Positions 43,549 through 50,897 of a DNA stretch of 64,000 nucleotides are shown here, in pieces. The first letter of the stretch is position 1. The number at the start of each line of letters is the position of its first letter. A model generated the notes under the pieces. That model worked only from the letters and a program-made list of their open reading frames with translations, did not search any database and had not been told where the DNA came from. Position numbers and translations under genes: made by a program. This stretch comes from Chitinophagaceae bacterium (GTDB taxonomy: Bacteria > Bacteroidota > Bacteroidia > Chitinophagales > Chitinophagaceae), in contig JADJTY010000003.1 of assembly GCA_016710935.1 (NCBI GenBank), forward strand, positions 806,001 to 870,000, written 5' to 3'.

Positions 43549-44745
43549 ATGAAACAGCTTTTATTATTGATCATTTTTGCCGGCATTTATGTAGCAGGTA
43601 CAGCCCAACCATCTGATGCAGTTATAAAAAAGGACCTCACAACGGCACTTACAATTGATATTAAATTTACCAAAAGTACCGGTACACGCCAGTGGAATTC
43701 GGGAAGCGGTAATTGGGAATATGTACGGGGTGTACATATCAGGTTAAAATCAAAGGAATATCCCGATTTAGTGGTTAAAGTTATAGGTGATGCGGTTTAT
43801 CAATATGTTGGTGGAACAAAATATTCCTATCAGAAATTCAGGACAGGATACAATGAGTGGGAGGGTATTCCCAATCCCACAAATGAGGAGATCAACAAAA
43901 TAATTTCAACAGACTGGAGTGCTTTTTATGGATACTATTTTAATAAAATAGTTACCGTGCACGAAGGGCCAGCAGTTGATATGGAAAAGAAATTTGTATG
44001 GAATAGTCCCAACCTGCTCGTTTTTTTTATGAAAGTTAAAGCTGATATGCTTGGCCCAAACTACAACCTGGAAACCGTAGAACAGAGTTTTGAAGTAAGG
44101 TTCTTCAGGGATAATTATAAACAGCCCTTTAGTCGTTTTTTATCCAGTTCAGGTGCAAACGAAACCAAAGTGCTTTCATCAAAACAATTAACCGAAGGCA
44201 AAATAAGAGACCTCGAAAAGAAAACCCTTGCTTATACATTGTCTGAGGAAACAGCTAAAAAGGAAATTGCCGCTTTGCCCGAATTAAAGGTGCCGGATTT
44301 TAATACAGCAAAAGAGATGGCCGATTTTCTGCATAATATTTTAATGAACGGTAACCCGCAATTACTGAAAGTGGCCATGCTTAAAATACTGGCTCCGGCT
44401 TTGATGGTTGATGGCAGCAAAACACAGTTTTCGTGGCAGGGAAAGGATATGTATGAAAAGGCAATTAAACTTGCTTATGAAGGTGATGCCAAATACAAAG
44501 ATCAGTATTGTAAAAATTATACAACTACCAGCCTGACTTCAAAATCATACATTTATATACAATCCTGCATCCAGGGCAACATTACACTAATCGGAACCAT
44601 AAAAGTAAATGATGGTTATAAAGACGGTGTTCAGCAGGAAAAAATAAAACTGGTTGATCTGAACCTGGGTGTTCGGCAGGACCAGGATGCCATCAATTTT
44701 ATCAATTCATTTTCCGACAGGAAAAAACTTTGTCCAAAAGATTAA
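43549..44745 (+). CDS. secreted hypothetical protein of the regulator-linked operon
   Basis: 398 residues from ATG 43549; a GTG 33 nt upstream is unlikely because the signal peptide (MKQLLLLIIFAGIYVAGTAQ) begins here. The mature part starts with a beta-rich segment carrying TRQWNSGSGNWEYVRGVHIRL and further aromatic strands to about residue 200. A Lys-rich helical part follows, ending in a domain with two or three cysteines (QYCKNYTT, IQSCIQGN, KLCPKD) that may form disulfides. I recognise no family. Position behind the dyad promoter suggests it is an output of the adjacent two-component system. Confidence 0.72.
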   Translation: MKQLLLLIIFAGIYVAGTAQPSDAVIKKDLTTALTIDIKFTKSTGTRQWNSGSGNWEYVRGVHIRLKSKEYPDLVVKVIGDAVYQYVGGTKYSYQKFRTGYNEWEGIPNPTNEEINKIISTDWSAFYGYYFNKIVTVHEGPAVDMEKKFVWNSPNLLVFFMKVKADMLGPNYNLETVEQSFEVRFFRDNYKQPFSRFLSSSGANETKVLSSKQLTEGKIRDLEKKTLAYTLSEETAKKEIAALPELKVPDFNTAKEMADFLHNILMNGNPQLLKVAMLKILAPALMVDGSKTQFSWQGKDMYEKAIKLAYEGDAKYKDQYCKNYTTTSLTSKSYIYIQSCIQGNITLIGTIKVNDGYKDGVQQEKIKLVDLNLGVRQDQDAINFINSFSDRKKLCPKD

Positions 44746-44765
44746 TTAAACCTAAAACTAAACAA

Positions 44766-45044
44766 ATGAAAAATTATGCTTTTTTCGCAGTATTTGTATT
44801 ACTGCTGCTTTCTGTAGGTTGTAAATCAAAAATTGATGGTACGGCATTGGCCGATGAGGTTTGCGAATGCAGGATGAAAACCAAGGGAATGAAGTTTGAT
44901 GACCCTGAGCGGAAAAGGATATGGAAAGAATGCTCGAAAATACAGGGCGATAACTGGATGAAGATCGTGAAAGATAAGCCTGCCGAAGATGCATTTAATA
45001 AAAGATTGAATGAGTGTTTGCAGGAAGTGATTAACGGGAAATAA
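44766..45044 (+). CDS. small cysteine-rich lipoprotein
   Basis: 92 residues from ATG 44766. The N-terminus is a clear lipoprotein signal ending in LSVGC (Cys at 19). The mature part is short, helical and charged with CEC, ECSK and ECLQEV cysteines. No family recognised. The ATG lies 20 nt after the stop of the preceding gene, so it is part of the same operon. It is followed by a hairpin with a weak U-tract. Confidence 0.68.
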   Translation: MKNYAFFAVFVLLLLSVGCKSKIDGTALADEVCECRMKTKGMKFDDPERKRIWKECSKIQGDNWMKIVKDKPAEDAFNKRLNECLQEVINGK

Positions 45045-45068
45045 GGTCAATTTTCCAGGTTTTTCTGT

Positions 45069-45096
45069 CAAAGGTTCGTTGTTTTACGAACCTTTG
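45069..45096 (+). terminator. possible terminator after the secreted-protein operon
   Basis: A perfect 11-bp stem CAAAGGTTCGT/ACGAACCTTTG with loop TGTTTT. The following ATGTATGTTT is only weakly T-rich, so termination may be inefficient. Confidence 0.45.
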
Positions 45097-45163
45097 ATGT
45101 ATGTTTAAGGCTGAACGAGGCAAAAAACTTCCCAAAACCCCTCCGTTTTTGCCCATTTACCCC

Positions 45164-45171
45164 TATCTTTG
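45164..45171 (+). promoter_or_regulatory. -7 box (TATCTTTG) of rpmI-rplT, with long leader
   Basis: TATCTTTG matches TAnnTTTG. The leader to ATG 45278 is about 100 nt and holds the hairpins GAAAAAG...CTTTTTC (45178-45199) and TAACT-AAAAC-AGTTA at the start codon. L20 represses its own operon in other bacteria, so a leader of this length could be regulatory, but no known L20 site is recognised. Confidence 0.45.
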
Positions 45172-45277
45172 CCGCCCGAAAAAGATAACTCTCTTTTTCA
45201 GACATTTCCCACAAGGCTCTATCAAGTGTCCCGTCATTTCGGAACCGCCAGCAGGGAGTAACTAAAACAGTTATGTA

Positions 45278-45475
45278 ATGCCAAAGGTTAAAACCAACAG
45301 CAGCGCCAAGAAGCGCTTTAAAGTTACCGGTACAGGTAAGATCACATTTCAGAAAGCTTTTAAACGTCACATCTTAACAAAAAAATCTACCAAACGCAAG
45401 CGTGCTATGCGTAAGGATGGTGTTGTTGCAGATTCAAACATGCACTTTGTAAGACGTTTATTGGGACTTAAATAA
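45278..45475 (+). CDS. rpmI: 50S ribosomal protein L35
   Basis: 65 residues, highly basic, with the family pattern MPKVKTNSSAKKRFKVTGTG and a C-terminal HFVRRLLGLK. Normal length. First gene of rpmI-rplT, preceded by its own -7 box and leader. Between it and rplT (73 nt) a CCCCTAAAGGGG palindrome is seen. Confidence 0.97.
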   Translation: MPKVKTNSSAKKRFKVTGTGKITFQKAFKRHILTKKSTKRKRAMRKDGVVADSNMHFVRRLLGLK

Positions 45476-45548
45476 AGCCCCCAACCCCTAAAGGGGAGTA
45501 AAGCAGCGAATAGATTAAACAAACTAAAAACTTTAAAAAAATTAGAAT

Positions 45549-45896
45549 ATGCCACGTTCAGTAAATGCAGTAGCCAGCAGGGCCCGCCGCAAAAGAATAT
45601 TAAAAGCTGCCAAAGGATACTATGGTAAGCGTAAAAATGTATACACCGTTGCCAAAAACGTAATGGAAAAAGGGTTAACGTACAGCTACGTTGGCCGTAA
45701 ATTAAAAAAGCGTGAGTACCGCACTTTATGGATTGCACGTATTAATGCAGCCGTAAGGGAAGAAGGTACCATGACCTACAGCCAATTCATCAACAAATTA
45801 GCTGTTAAAGGAATTGACCTGAACCGTAAGGTTTTGGCCGACCTGGCTATGAATGAGCCGGAAACATTCAAGAAATTAATAGATTCAGTAAAGTAA
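45549..45896 (+). CDS. rplT: 50S ribosomal protein L20
   Basis: 115 residues, typical length. The sequence begins MPRSVNAVASRARRKRILK, continues with GYYGKRKNVYTVAKNVMEKGL, and ends in a globular RNA-binding part. L20 is needed for early 50S assembly and is the known feedback repressor of the infC-rpmI-rplT operon in other bacteria. Here infC is remote, so such control could act only on rpmI-rplT. Confidence 0.97.
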   Translation: MPRSVNAVASRARRKRILKAAKGYYGKRKNVYTVAKNVMEKGLTYSYVGRKLKKREYRTLWIARINAAVREEGTMTYSQFINKLAVKGIDLNRKVLADLAMNEPETFKKLIDSVK

Positions 45897-45918
45897 TCTG
45901 CTGTATGAATTAATAAAG

Positions 45919-45945
45919 ACCGGTTGTGATTTTATCGCTACCGGT
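45919..45945 (+). terminator. terminator of rpmI-rplT
   Basis: ACCGGT pairs with ACCGGT, with an inner GTGAT-TTT-ATCGC stem across one T-T mismatch, followed by TTTTTT. Confidence 0.8.
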
Positions 45946-45972
45946 TTTTTTATATAATAACAGACATTAAAC

Positions 45973-45980
45973 TATTTTTG
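45973..45980 (+). promoter_or_regulatory. -7 box (TATTTTTG) of the arginine decarboxylase gene
   Basis: TATTTTTG matches TAnnTTTG, 38 nt before ATG 46019. No clear -33 element. Confidence 0.4.
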
Positions 45981-46018
45981 CTAAAACATCTCTACATCCA
46001 AAACAGCTTAATCAATTA

Positions 46019-47449
46019 ATGAATAATACTTACGCCAGCCTTGTACAGCAAACCTTTAATTTTCCGCAGGAAGATTTTAAACTGAAAGATGATTATTTGC
46101 GATACAATGATGTGGATATAAAAGCACTCATTGATAAACATGGAACGCCTTTAAAATTAACCTACCTGCCAAAAATAGGTATGCAGATAAATAAGGCCAA
46201 GAAACTGTTTGCCAATGCTTTTAAAAAACATAAGTATGAAGGAGAGTATCATTATTGTTACTGCACCAAAAGCTCGCATTTTAGTTTTATTGTTGAAGAA
46301 ACTTTAAAGCATAATATACACCTCGAAACTTCTTATGCTTACGATATTGATATCATTAATTCGTTGTATAAAAAAAGAAAGCTTACTAAGGATATTCATA
46401 TCATCTGCAACGGATTCAAACAAAAAAATTATACCAGCCGCATTGCAAAGCTGATCAACGACGGGTTTAAAAATGTAATTCCTGTACTGGATAATAAAGA
46501 GGAACTAAACATGTACAAGCGGAATATCCGCACCGGTGAGCCTTTTAAACTGGGTATAAGAATAGCTGCCGAAGAGGAACCTACTTTTCCTTTTTACACC
46601 AGCAGGCTGGGAATAAAAGCAAAGGATGTACTGGAATTTTATGTGGATGAGATCGAAGGATATGAAGATAAGTTTCAACTGAAGATGCTGCACATCTTTT
46701 TAAACAAAGGCATTAAGGATGATATTTATTACTGGAGTGAACTGCAGAAAAGTATTGCATTGTATTGCCAGTTAAAAAAGATATGTCCCGAACTGGATTC
46801 CATCAATATTGGTGGTGGGTTTCCTATTAAACATTCGCTGGGTTTTAATTATGATTACCAGTTTATGATCAACGAAATAGTGGGTAATATTAAAACGGCC
46901 TGTAAAAAAGCCAAGGTGCAAATGCCAAACATTTATACCGAGTTTGGAAGTTTTACCGTAGGAGAGAGCATGGCGCATATTTATAGTGTTATTGGTGAAA
47001 AAATTCAGAATGACCGCGAAACCTGGTACATGATCGATTCATCTTTTATTACTACGTTACCCGATACCTGGGGCATTGGCGAAAAATTTCTGATGCTGCC
47101 CATCAATAAATGGGATAATGAATACCAGCGTATTGTTTTAGGGGGTATAACCTGCGACGGGCATGATTATTACGACAGTGAAGAACATATCAATGAAGTG
47201 TTTTTGCCCAAAGTAAAAACTACCAATGAAGAAAACCTGGAGAGCAATAAAGAACCTTTGTATGTCGGATTTTTTCACACGGGAGCTTACCAGGATCAGA
47301 TCAGCGGCTATGGCGGTATCAAGCATTGCCTCATCCCTTCACCAAAACATGTGATCATAGAAAGGGATAAAAACGGCAAACTGGTAGAATGGGTTTATGC
47401 AAAAGAGCAGACCTCGCAAAGCATGTTGAAGATATTGGGGTATAAATAG
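46019..47449 (+). CDS. arginine decarboxylase, PLP fold-type III
   Basis: Decarboxylates arginine to agmatine for polyamine synthesis. The 476-residue enzyme has the alanine-racemase-like barrel with PLP lysine K84 in YCYCTKSSHF, the phosphate-binding glycine loop INIGGGFPI, and the C-terminal catalytic segment ITCDGHDYYD (the CDxxD-like box of this family). It is much shorter than E. coli SpeA (658) but of the size usual for the Bacteroidota clade. Diaminopimelate or carboxynorspermidine decarboxylation is less likely by overall resemblance. It ends with a terminator and has no polyamine-gene neighbours here. Confidence 0.88.
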   Translation: MNNTYASLVQQTFNFPQEDFKLKDDYLRYNDVDIKALIDKHGTPLKLTYLPKIGMQINKAKKLFANAFKKHKYEGEYHYCYCTKSSHFSFIVEETLKHNIHLETSYAYDIDIINSLYKKRKLTKDIHIICNGFKQKNYTSRIAKLINDGFKNVIPVLDNKEELNMYKRNIRTGEPFKLGIRIAAEEEPTFPFYTSRLGIKAKDVLEFYVDEIEGYEDKFQLKMLHIFLNKGIKDDIYYWSELQKSIALYCQLKKICPELDSINIGGGFPIKHSLGFNYDYQFMINEIVGNIKTACKKAKVQMPNIYTEFGSFTVGESMAHIYSVIGEKIQNDRETWYMIDSSFITTLPDTWGIGEKFLMLPINKWDNEYQRIVLGGITCDGHDYYDSEEHINEVFLPKVKTTNEENLESNKEPLYVGFFHTGAYQDQISGYGGIKHCLIPSPKHVIIERDKNGKLVEWVYAKEQTSQSMLKILGYK

Positions 47450-47476
47450 CAGCGTAACCACTCATGTAATTTTCTG

Positions 47477-47500
47477 ATAGGCAAACTTTGTGTTGCCTAT
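47477..47500 (+). terminator. terminator of the arginine decarboxylase gene
   Basis: An 8-bp stem ATAGGCAA/TTGCCTAT with loop ACTTTGTG, followed by TTTTA. Confidence 0.75.
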
Positions 47501-47525
47501 TTTTAGGCTCATTAAAAAAACAGCT

Positions 47526-47996
47526 ATGCAAATCAAACTTAACAAATCCCTTCTGTTATTGCTTTTATCAACCGTAATTACAGGCAGTGCAGTATATGCG
47601 CAAAACGCTGAAGACTCCATTAAGGCTGTAATTAATAAAATGTTTACCGGCATGAAAAACAGCGATACCGTATTGGTGAAATCATGTTTTACTGAAACTG
47701 CTATTATGCAAACTTTTGGTAAAGACAAAGAAGGTAAAACCATTATTACCACAGATAGTCCAAGTGATTTCGCAAAGATTATCGCTACCATCCCTGCAGG
47801 TGCAGCCGATGAGCAGATCGTTTTTAAAGATTTGAAAATTGATGGAGCCATGGCTGCTGTATGGACTCCCTTTAAATTATACTTTAACGGGAAATTTTAT
47901 AGTTGTGGAGTAAATTCATTTCAACTGGTGCGGTTGAACAATGTTTGGAAAATACAGTACATACTGGATACAAGGAGAAAGAGTAACTGCGAGTAA
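47526..47996 (+). CDS. secreted NTF2-like (SnoaL/DUF4440-type) protein
   Basis: 156 residues from ATG 47526: signal peptide (1-25, ending AVYAQ), then one NTF2-like alpha+beta cone domain of about 120 residues. The marks are a first helix EDSIKAVINKMFTGMKNSD, a DTVLVKSCFTETAIMQTF turn and the final NNVWKIQYILDTRR strands. Family members range from isomerases to binding proteins; no catalytic residues can be assigned. A longer start at 47490 would disturb the signal peptide. Confidence 0.82.
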   Translation: MQIKLNKSLLLLLLSTVITGSAVYAQNAEDSIKAVINKMFTGMKNSDTVLVKSCFTETAIMQTFGKDKEGKTIITTDSPSDFAKIIATIPAGAADEQIVFKDLKIDGAMAAVWTPFKLYFNGKFYSCGVNSFQLVRLNNVWKIQYILDTRRKSNCE

Positions 47997-48050
47997 AACA
48001 TTTCTCTGTGCCCTCTGCTTCTCTGCCTTCTCAGCGTGAAATAAAAAAGC

Positions 48051-48070
48051 CCCTCTTAAGAATAAGAGGG
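48051..48070 (-). terminator. terminator of the hsp20 gene
   Basis: An 8-bp stem CCCTCTTA/TAAGAGGG with loop AGAA. ATAAAAAAG on the left gives a U-tract on the minus strand. Confidence 0.7.
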
Positions 48071-48128
48071 ACTATCTCCCTTTTTACAGGGAACCAAACC
48101 AACTGTATGTTTATGAAAAAAACTATGC

Positions 48129-48569
48129 TTACTGTATAGTAATTTCTTTTGCCCCGCTTTTCACTTCTTCTTTTTTAGGAAGTTCCAGCGTTAGAATTCC
48201 GTTTTCGTATTTTGCAGAAATGTTGACTGCATCAATCTTTTCATCCAGTGTAAAACTGCGTTTGAAAGCTTTGTACCCAAATTCTTTGCGGATCATTTTT
48301 TCGTTTTCTGCAGCTGTTTCTGCTTTCTTTTCTGCGCTGATGTTTAAGATCTTGCCATCTAATTTTACATTAAAATCAGCTTTTTCCATACCGGGGGCTG
48401 CCAGCTCAATTTTGTATTGATCTGCCTTTTCAATGATGTTGGCAGGCGGAAAGTGCAATACATCTTCCCTGATAGATTTACCGAAATTTACCGGCAATTC
48501 GTTGAATAATTCATTCATTAAACCATCAAAGGTTTTGTTGATCGGGTTGTTCACTTTTACGAATGTCAT
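48129..48569 (-). CDS. Hsp20/alpha-crystallin small heat-shock protein
   Basis: A 146-residue ATP-independent chaperone that holds unfolding proteins. The alpha-crystallin domain spans about 40-135, with PPANIIEKADQYKIELAAPGMEKADFNVKL, the core FGYKAFKRSFTLDEKIDA and the ending AKYENGILTLELPKKE (the conserved GxLxxxxPK motif). It has a short C-terminal tail. Expression is probably stress-induced, but the 247-nt upstream spacer (48570-48816) shows no CIRCE-type inverted repeat and no clear minus-strand promoter. Confidence 0.95.
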   Translation of the reverse strand: MTFVKVNNPINKTFDGLMNELFNELPVNFGKSIREDVLHFPPANIIEKADQYKIELAAPGMEKADFNVKLDGKILNISAEKKAETAAENEKMIRKEFGYKAFKRSFTLDEKIDAVNISAKYENGILTLELPKKEEVKSGAKEITIQ

Positions 48570-48816
48570 AGCTTATAATTTTTAAATTTTTAATTGATTG
48601 TTTACAGCTTACAATCGTCAAATTATATTCCAACCCATTTTTTAAAGACAAAATTTCTAAAACCCTATATTTTTGTGGCCATTATGGCGGTGATTAATCA
48701 ATTTCGATGTCATTATTTCCGGTTTGTTAGATTTCGAGATTGGGAATACTATTAAGGTTGTGCATATTTTTTAAAAGAAGTCAGTAATTTTACACCTACA
48801 AAAAATAAAATAAGCT

Positions 48817-49233
48817 ATGTATCCAGAAGAAATTGTAATACCCATGAAAGAAGAGTTAACAGAAAATGGTTTTGCTGAACTGCTAACTGCTGAAGCTGTA
48901 GAAAATACGCTGGCCGAAAAAGGCACCACTTTAGTAATGATCAACTCCGTTTGTGGCTGCAGTGCTGGTACAGCCCGCCCGGGTGTATTAATGGCCGTGC
49001 ATAACACGTCAAAAAAACCCGATCATATCACAACCAGTTTTGCAGGTTTTGATATTGAAGCCGTAAATAAATTAAGAGAACACCTGATGCCTTACCCGCC
49101 GTCTTCACCGGCCATTGCATTATTTAAGGATGGAAAACTTGTTCATTTTATTGAGCGCCACAATATTGAAGGTCGCAGTGCACAAATGATTGCAGAGAAC
49201 CTGATCGGTGCATTTGAGCAGCATTGTAATTAA
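48817..49233 (+). CDS. bacilliredoxin, BrxA/BrxB (YphP/YqiW) family
   Basis: A 138-residue thioredoxin-fold protein that, in Firmicutes, removes bacillithiol from S-bacillithiolated proteins. The family signature is VCGCSAGTARPG with Cys46-Gly-Cys48 (CGC) as active site, followed by HITTSFAGFD and SSPAIALFKDGKLVHF. Length is normal. It suggests the organism uses bacillithiol or a related thiol, known from several Bacteroidota; bacillithiol synthesis genes are not in the window. A good terminator follows. Confidence 0.93.
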   Translation: MYPEEIVIPMKEELTENGFAELLTAEAVENTLAEKGTTLVMINSVCGCSAGTARPGVLMAVHNTSKKPDHITTSFAGFDIEAVNKLREHLMPYPPSSPAIALFKDGKLVHFIERHNIEGRSAQMIAENLIGAFEQHCN

Positions 49234-49255
49234 TATTTTTTTAGTAAGTACTATA

Positions 49256-49283
49256 AAAGCCTTCTGTTTACACAGGAGGCTTT
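49256..49283 (+). terminator. terminator of the bacilliredoxin gene
   Basis: A 12-bp stem AAAGCCTTCTGT/ACAGGAGGCTTT (one G-T pair) with loop TTAC, followed by a C and T-rich bases. Confidence 0.72.
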
Positions 49284-49354
49284 CTGTTAGCACGCAGTAA
49301 TCATGTACTAATTAGTATATTGCACTTCTAAATTTTAAAAAACCCGGCTAGCAG

Positions 49355-50680
49355 ATGTATCCCAATTTGTACTATATTTTTCAGGATTGGTTTGGTGTAG
49401 AATGGCACGGGCTGAGTTTTTTAAATACATTCGGCTTGTTTGTTGCGTTGGGATTTATTACGGCTGCCATCGTTTTAAGTAAAGAATTGCAGCGTAAAGA
49501 AAAGCAAGGCCTTTTATCACCAAGAGAAGAAATGATCGTAGTAGGTAAGCCCGCTTCTACGCTGGATATCCTCATCAATGGACTGGTTGGTTTTATATTC
49601 GGATACAAAATATTTGGACTTTTCTTTAGTAAACCAGCTGAAGTAAATCCACAGGATTATATTTTTTCTTCCCAGGGAAATTTGTTGGGGGGCTTGCTGA
49701 TAGGGGTTGGACTGGCCTGGTTCAAGTGGTACGATAAGAACAAACACAAACTGAAAGAACCCGAAAGGCGTAATGTACGCATCTGGCCACACGACCGGGT
49801 GGGTGATATTATTATACTGGGATTAATATTCGGCATTATTGGCGCCAAGCTTTTTGATAACCTGGAGAACTGGAGCGATTTTATCCAGGATCCGATCGGT
49901 CGTTTATTCTCTGCAAGCGGTTTAACCTTTTACGGTGGTTTGATCCTGGCAGCTATTGCCATTTGCTGGTATGCATCAAAAAAAGGTATAAAAATCATTC
50001 ATTTGGTTGATGCTGCAGGGCTGGCACTTTTACTTGCCTATGCAGTTGGGCGTATTGGTTGCCAGGTTGCCGGAGATGGTGACTGGGGCATCTATAACAG
50101 CGCTTATGTAGTAAATGACGAAGGTAAAGTGGTAGAAGCTGCGCCGGGAGATTATCAAAACCAACTTAAGAAAAATGAAGCCTACTATTTAAGAGGCGAG
50201 GTTCCTGGCAGGGATTCAGGACTTGTGCAGGTTACAGACCGTGTTTATGAAAGTCTTGAAAAAGTTCCGCATGCAGCATTTAAAGGCCCTTCATTTTTAC
50301 CAAACTGGTTTTTTGCTTATACCTATCCTAAAAATGTAAATATGGATGGCGTTTTAATACCCGATTGCGATGACGAGCATTGCAGGGCTTTACCTCAACC
50401 TGTTTTCCCCACACCTTTTTACGAGACCGTAGTCTGTACTTTGTTGTTTTTAATACTCTGGGCCCTTCGAAGAAAGATAACAACGCCAGGTGTTATGTTC
50501 GGTATCTATCTCATTTTAAACGGTATAGAGCGTTTTACTGTAGAATTATTCAGGGTAAATAATACCTATTCCATATTTGGATTTCATCCTACACAAGCCG
50601 AATTAATATCTGCTGCGCTGGTTTTGGCGGGCATTATCCTTATCATTATTGTGAAAAGAAAAGCAGCTGCTAACAAATAG
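49355..50680 (+). CDS. lgt: prolipoprotein diacylglyceryl transferase
   Basis: Transfers diacylglyceryl from phosphatidylglycerol to the lipobox Cys of prelipoproteins at the inner membrane. The 441-residue protein is longer than E. coli Lgt (291). Seven or more membrane segments are visible. The Lgt signature is GRIGCQVAGDGDWG at about residue 231, with Cys where E. coli has Asn, and GLTFYGG earlier supplies the catalytic His-Gly-region equivalent. An extra hydrophilic loop of roughly 70 residues (about 245-340) lies between the signature and PVFPTPFYE. The enzyme would process the several lipoproteins of this window. Confidence 0.92.
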   Translation: MYPNLYYIFQDWFGVEWHGLSFLNTFGLFVALGFITAAIVLSKELQRKEKQGLLSPREEMIVVGKPASTLDILINGLVGFIFGYKIFGLFFSKPAEVNPQDYIFSSQGNLLGGLLIGVGLAWFKWYDKNKHKLKEPERRNVRIWPHDRVGDIIILGLIFGIIGAKLFDNLENWSDFIQDPIGRLFSASGLTFYGGLILAAIAICWYASKKGIKIIHLVDAAGLALLLAYAVGRIGCQVAGDGDWGIYNSAYVVNDEGKVVEAAPGDYQNQLKKNEAYYLRGEVPGRDSGLVQVTDRVYESLEKVPHAAFKGPSFLPNWFFAYTYPKNVNMDGVLIPDCDDEHCRALPQPVFPTPFYETVVCTLLFLILWALRRKITTPGVMFGIYLILNGIERFTVELFRVNNTYSIFGFHPTQAELISAALVLAGIILIIIVKRKAAANK

Positions 50681-50786
50681 TACTTTTCACATATTTCTTT
50701 TTATACCTGTAACCTTTCCGTTTTGTTTAACGTATATAGGGATATAACCAGTTATCCTTAAATTTTACCGTTCATTACTAAACAAT

Positions 50787-50807
50787 GTACTATGTAACAC
50801 ATAGTAC
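50787..50807. promoter_or_regulatory. 9-bp inverted repeat, operator candidate
   Basis: Arms GTACTATGT and ACATAGTAC are separated by AAC, a perfect dyad. It lies 1 nt before the -7 box at 50809-50816, thus between the -33 and -7 positions, where a repressor would block RNA polymerase. Size and ATGT...ACAT content recall PadR-type operators, but no padR gene is in the window. Confidence 0.55.
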
Positions 50808-50808
50808 T

Positions 50809-50816
50809 TACTTTTG
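50809..50816 (+). promoter_or_regulatory. -7 box (TACTTTTG) of the outer-membrane beta-barrel gene
   Basis: TACTTTTG matches TAnnTTTG and lies directly behind the inverted repeat at 50787-50807. The leader to ATG 50898 is about 75 nt. Confidence 0.5.
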
Positions 50817-50897
50817 TGAGGTAGTTATCAAAGTATATAACTGATTATTTTAAAAACGCCCGACAGCCATTCGGGTTAAAAACAAAAAAGTATAGTC

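Noticed and set aside
48570..48816. Heat-shock operator (CIRCE-like) in the spacer between hsp20 and the bacilliredoxin gene
   Set aside because: No inverted repeat of that type is seen; only a lone TATTTTTG on the plus strand at 48668-48675.
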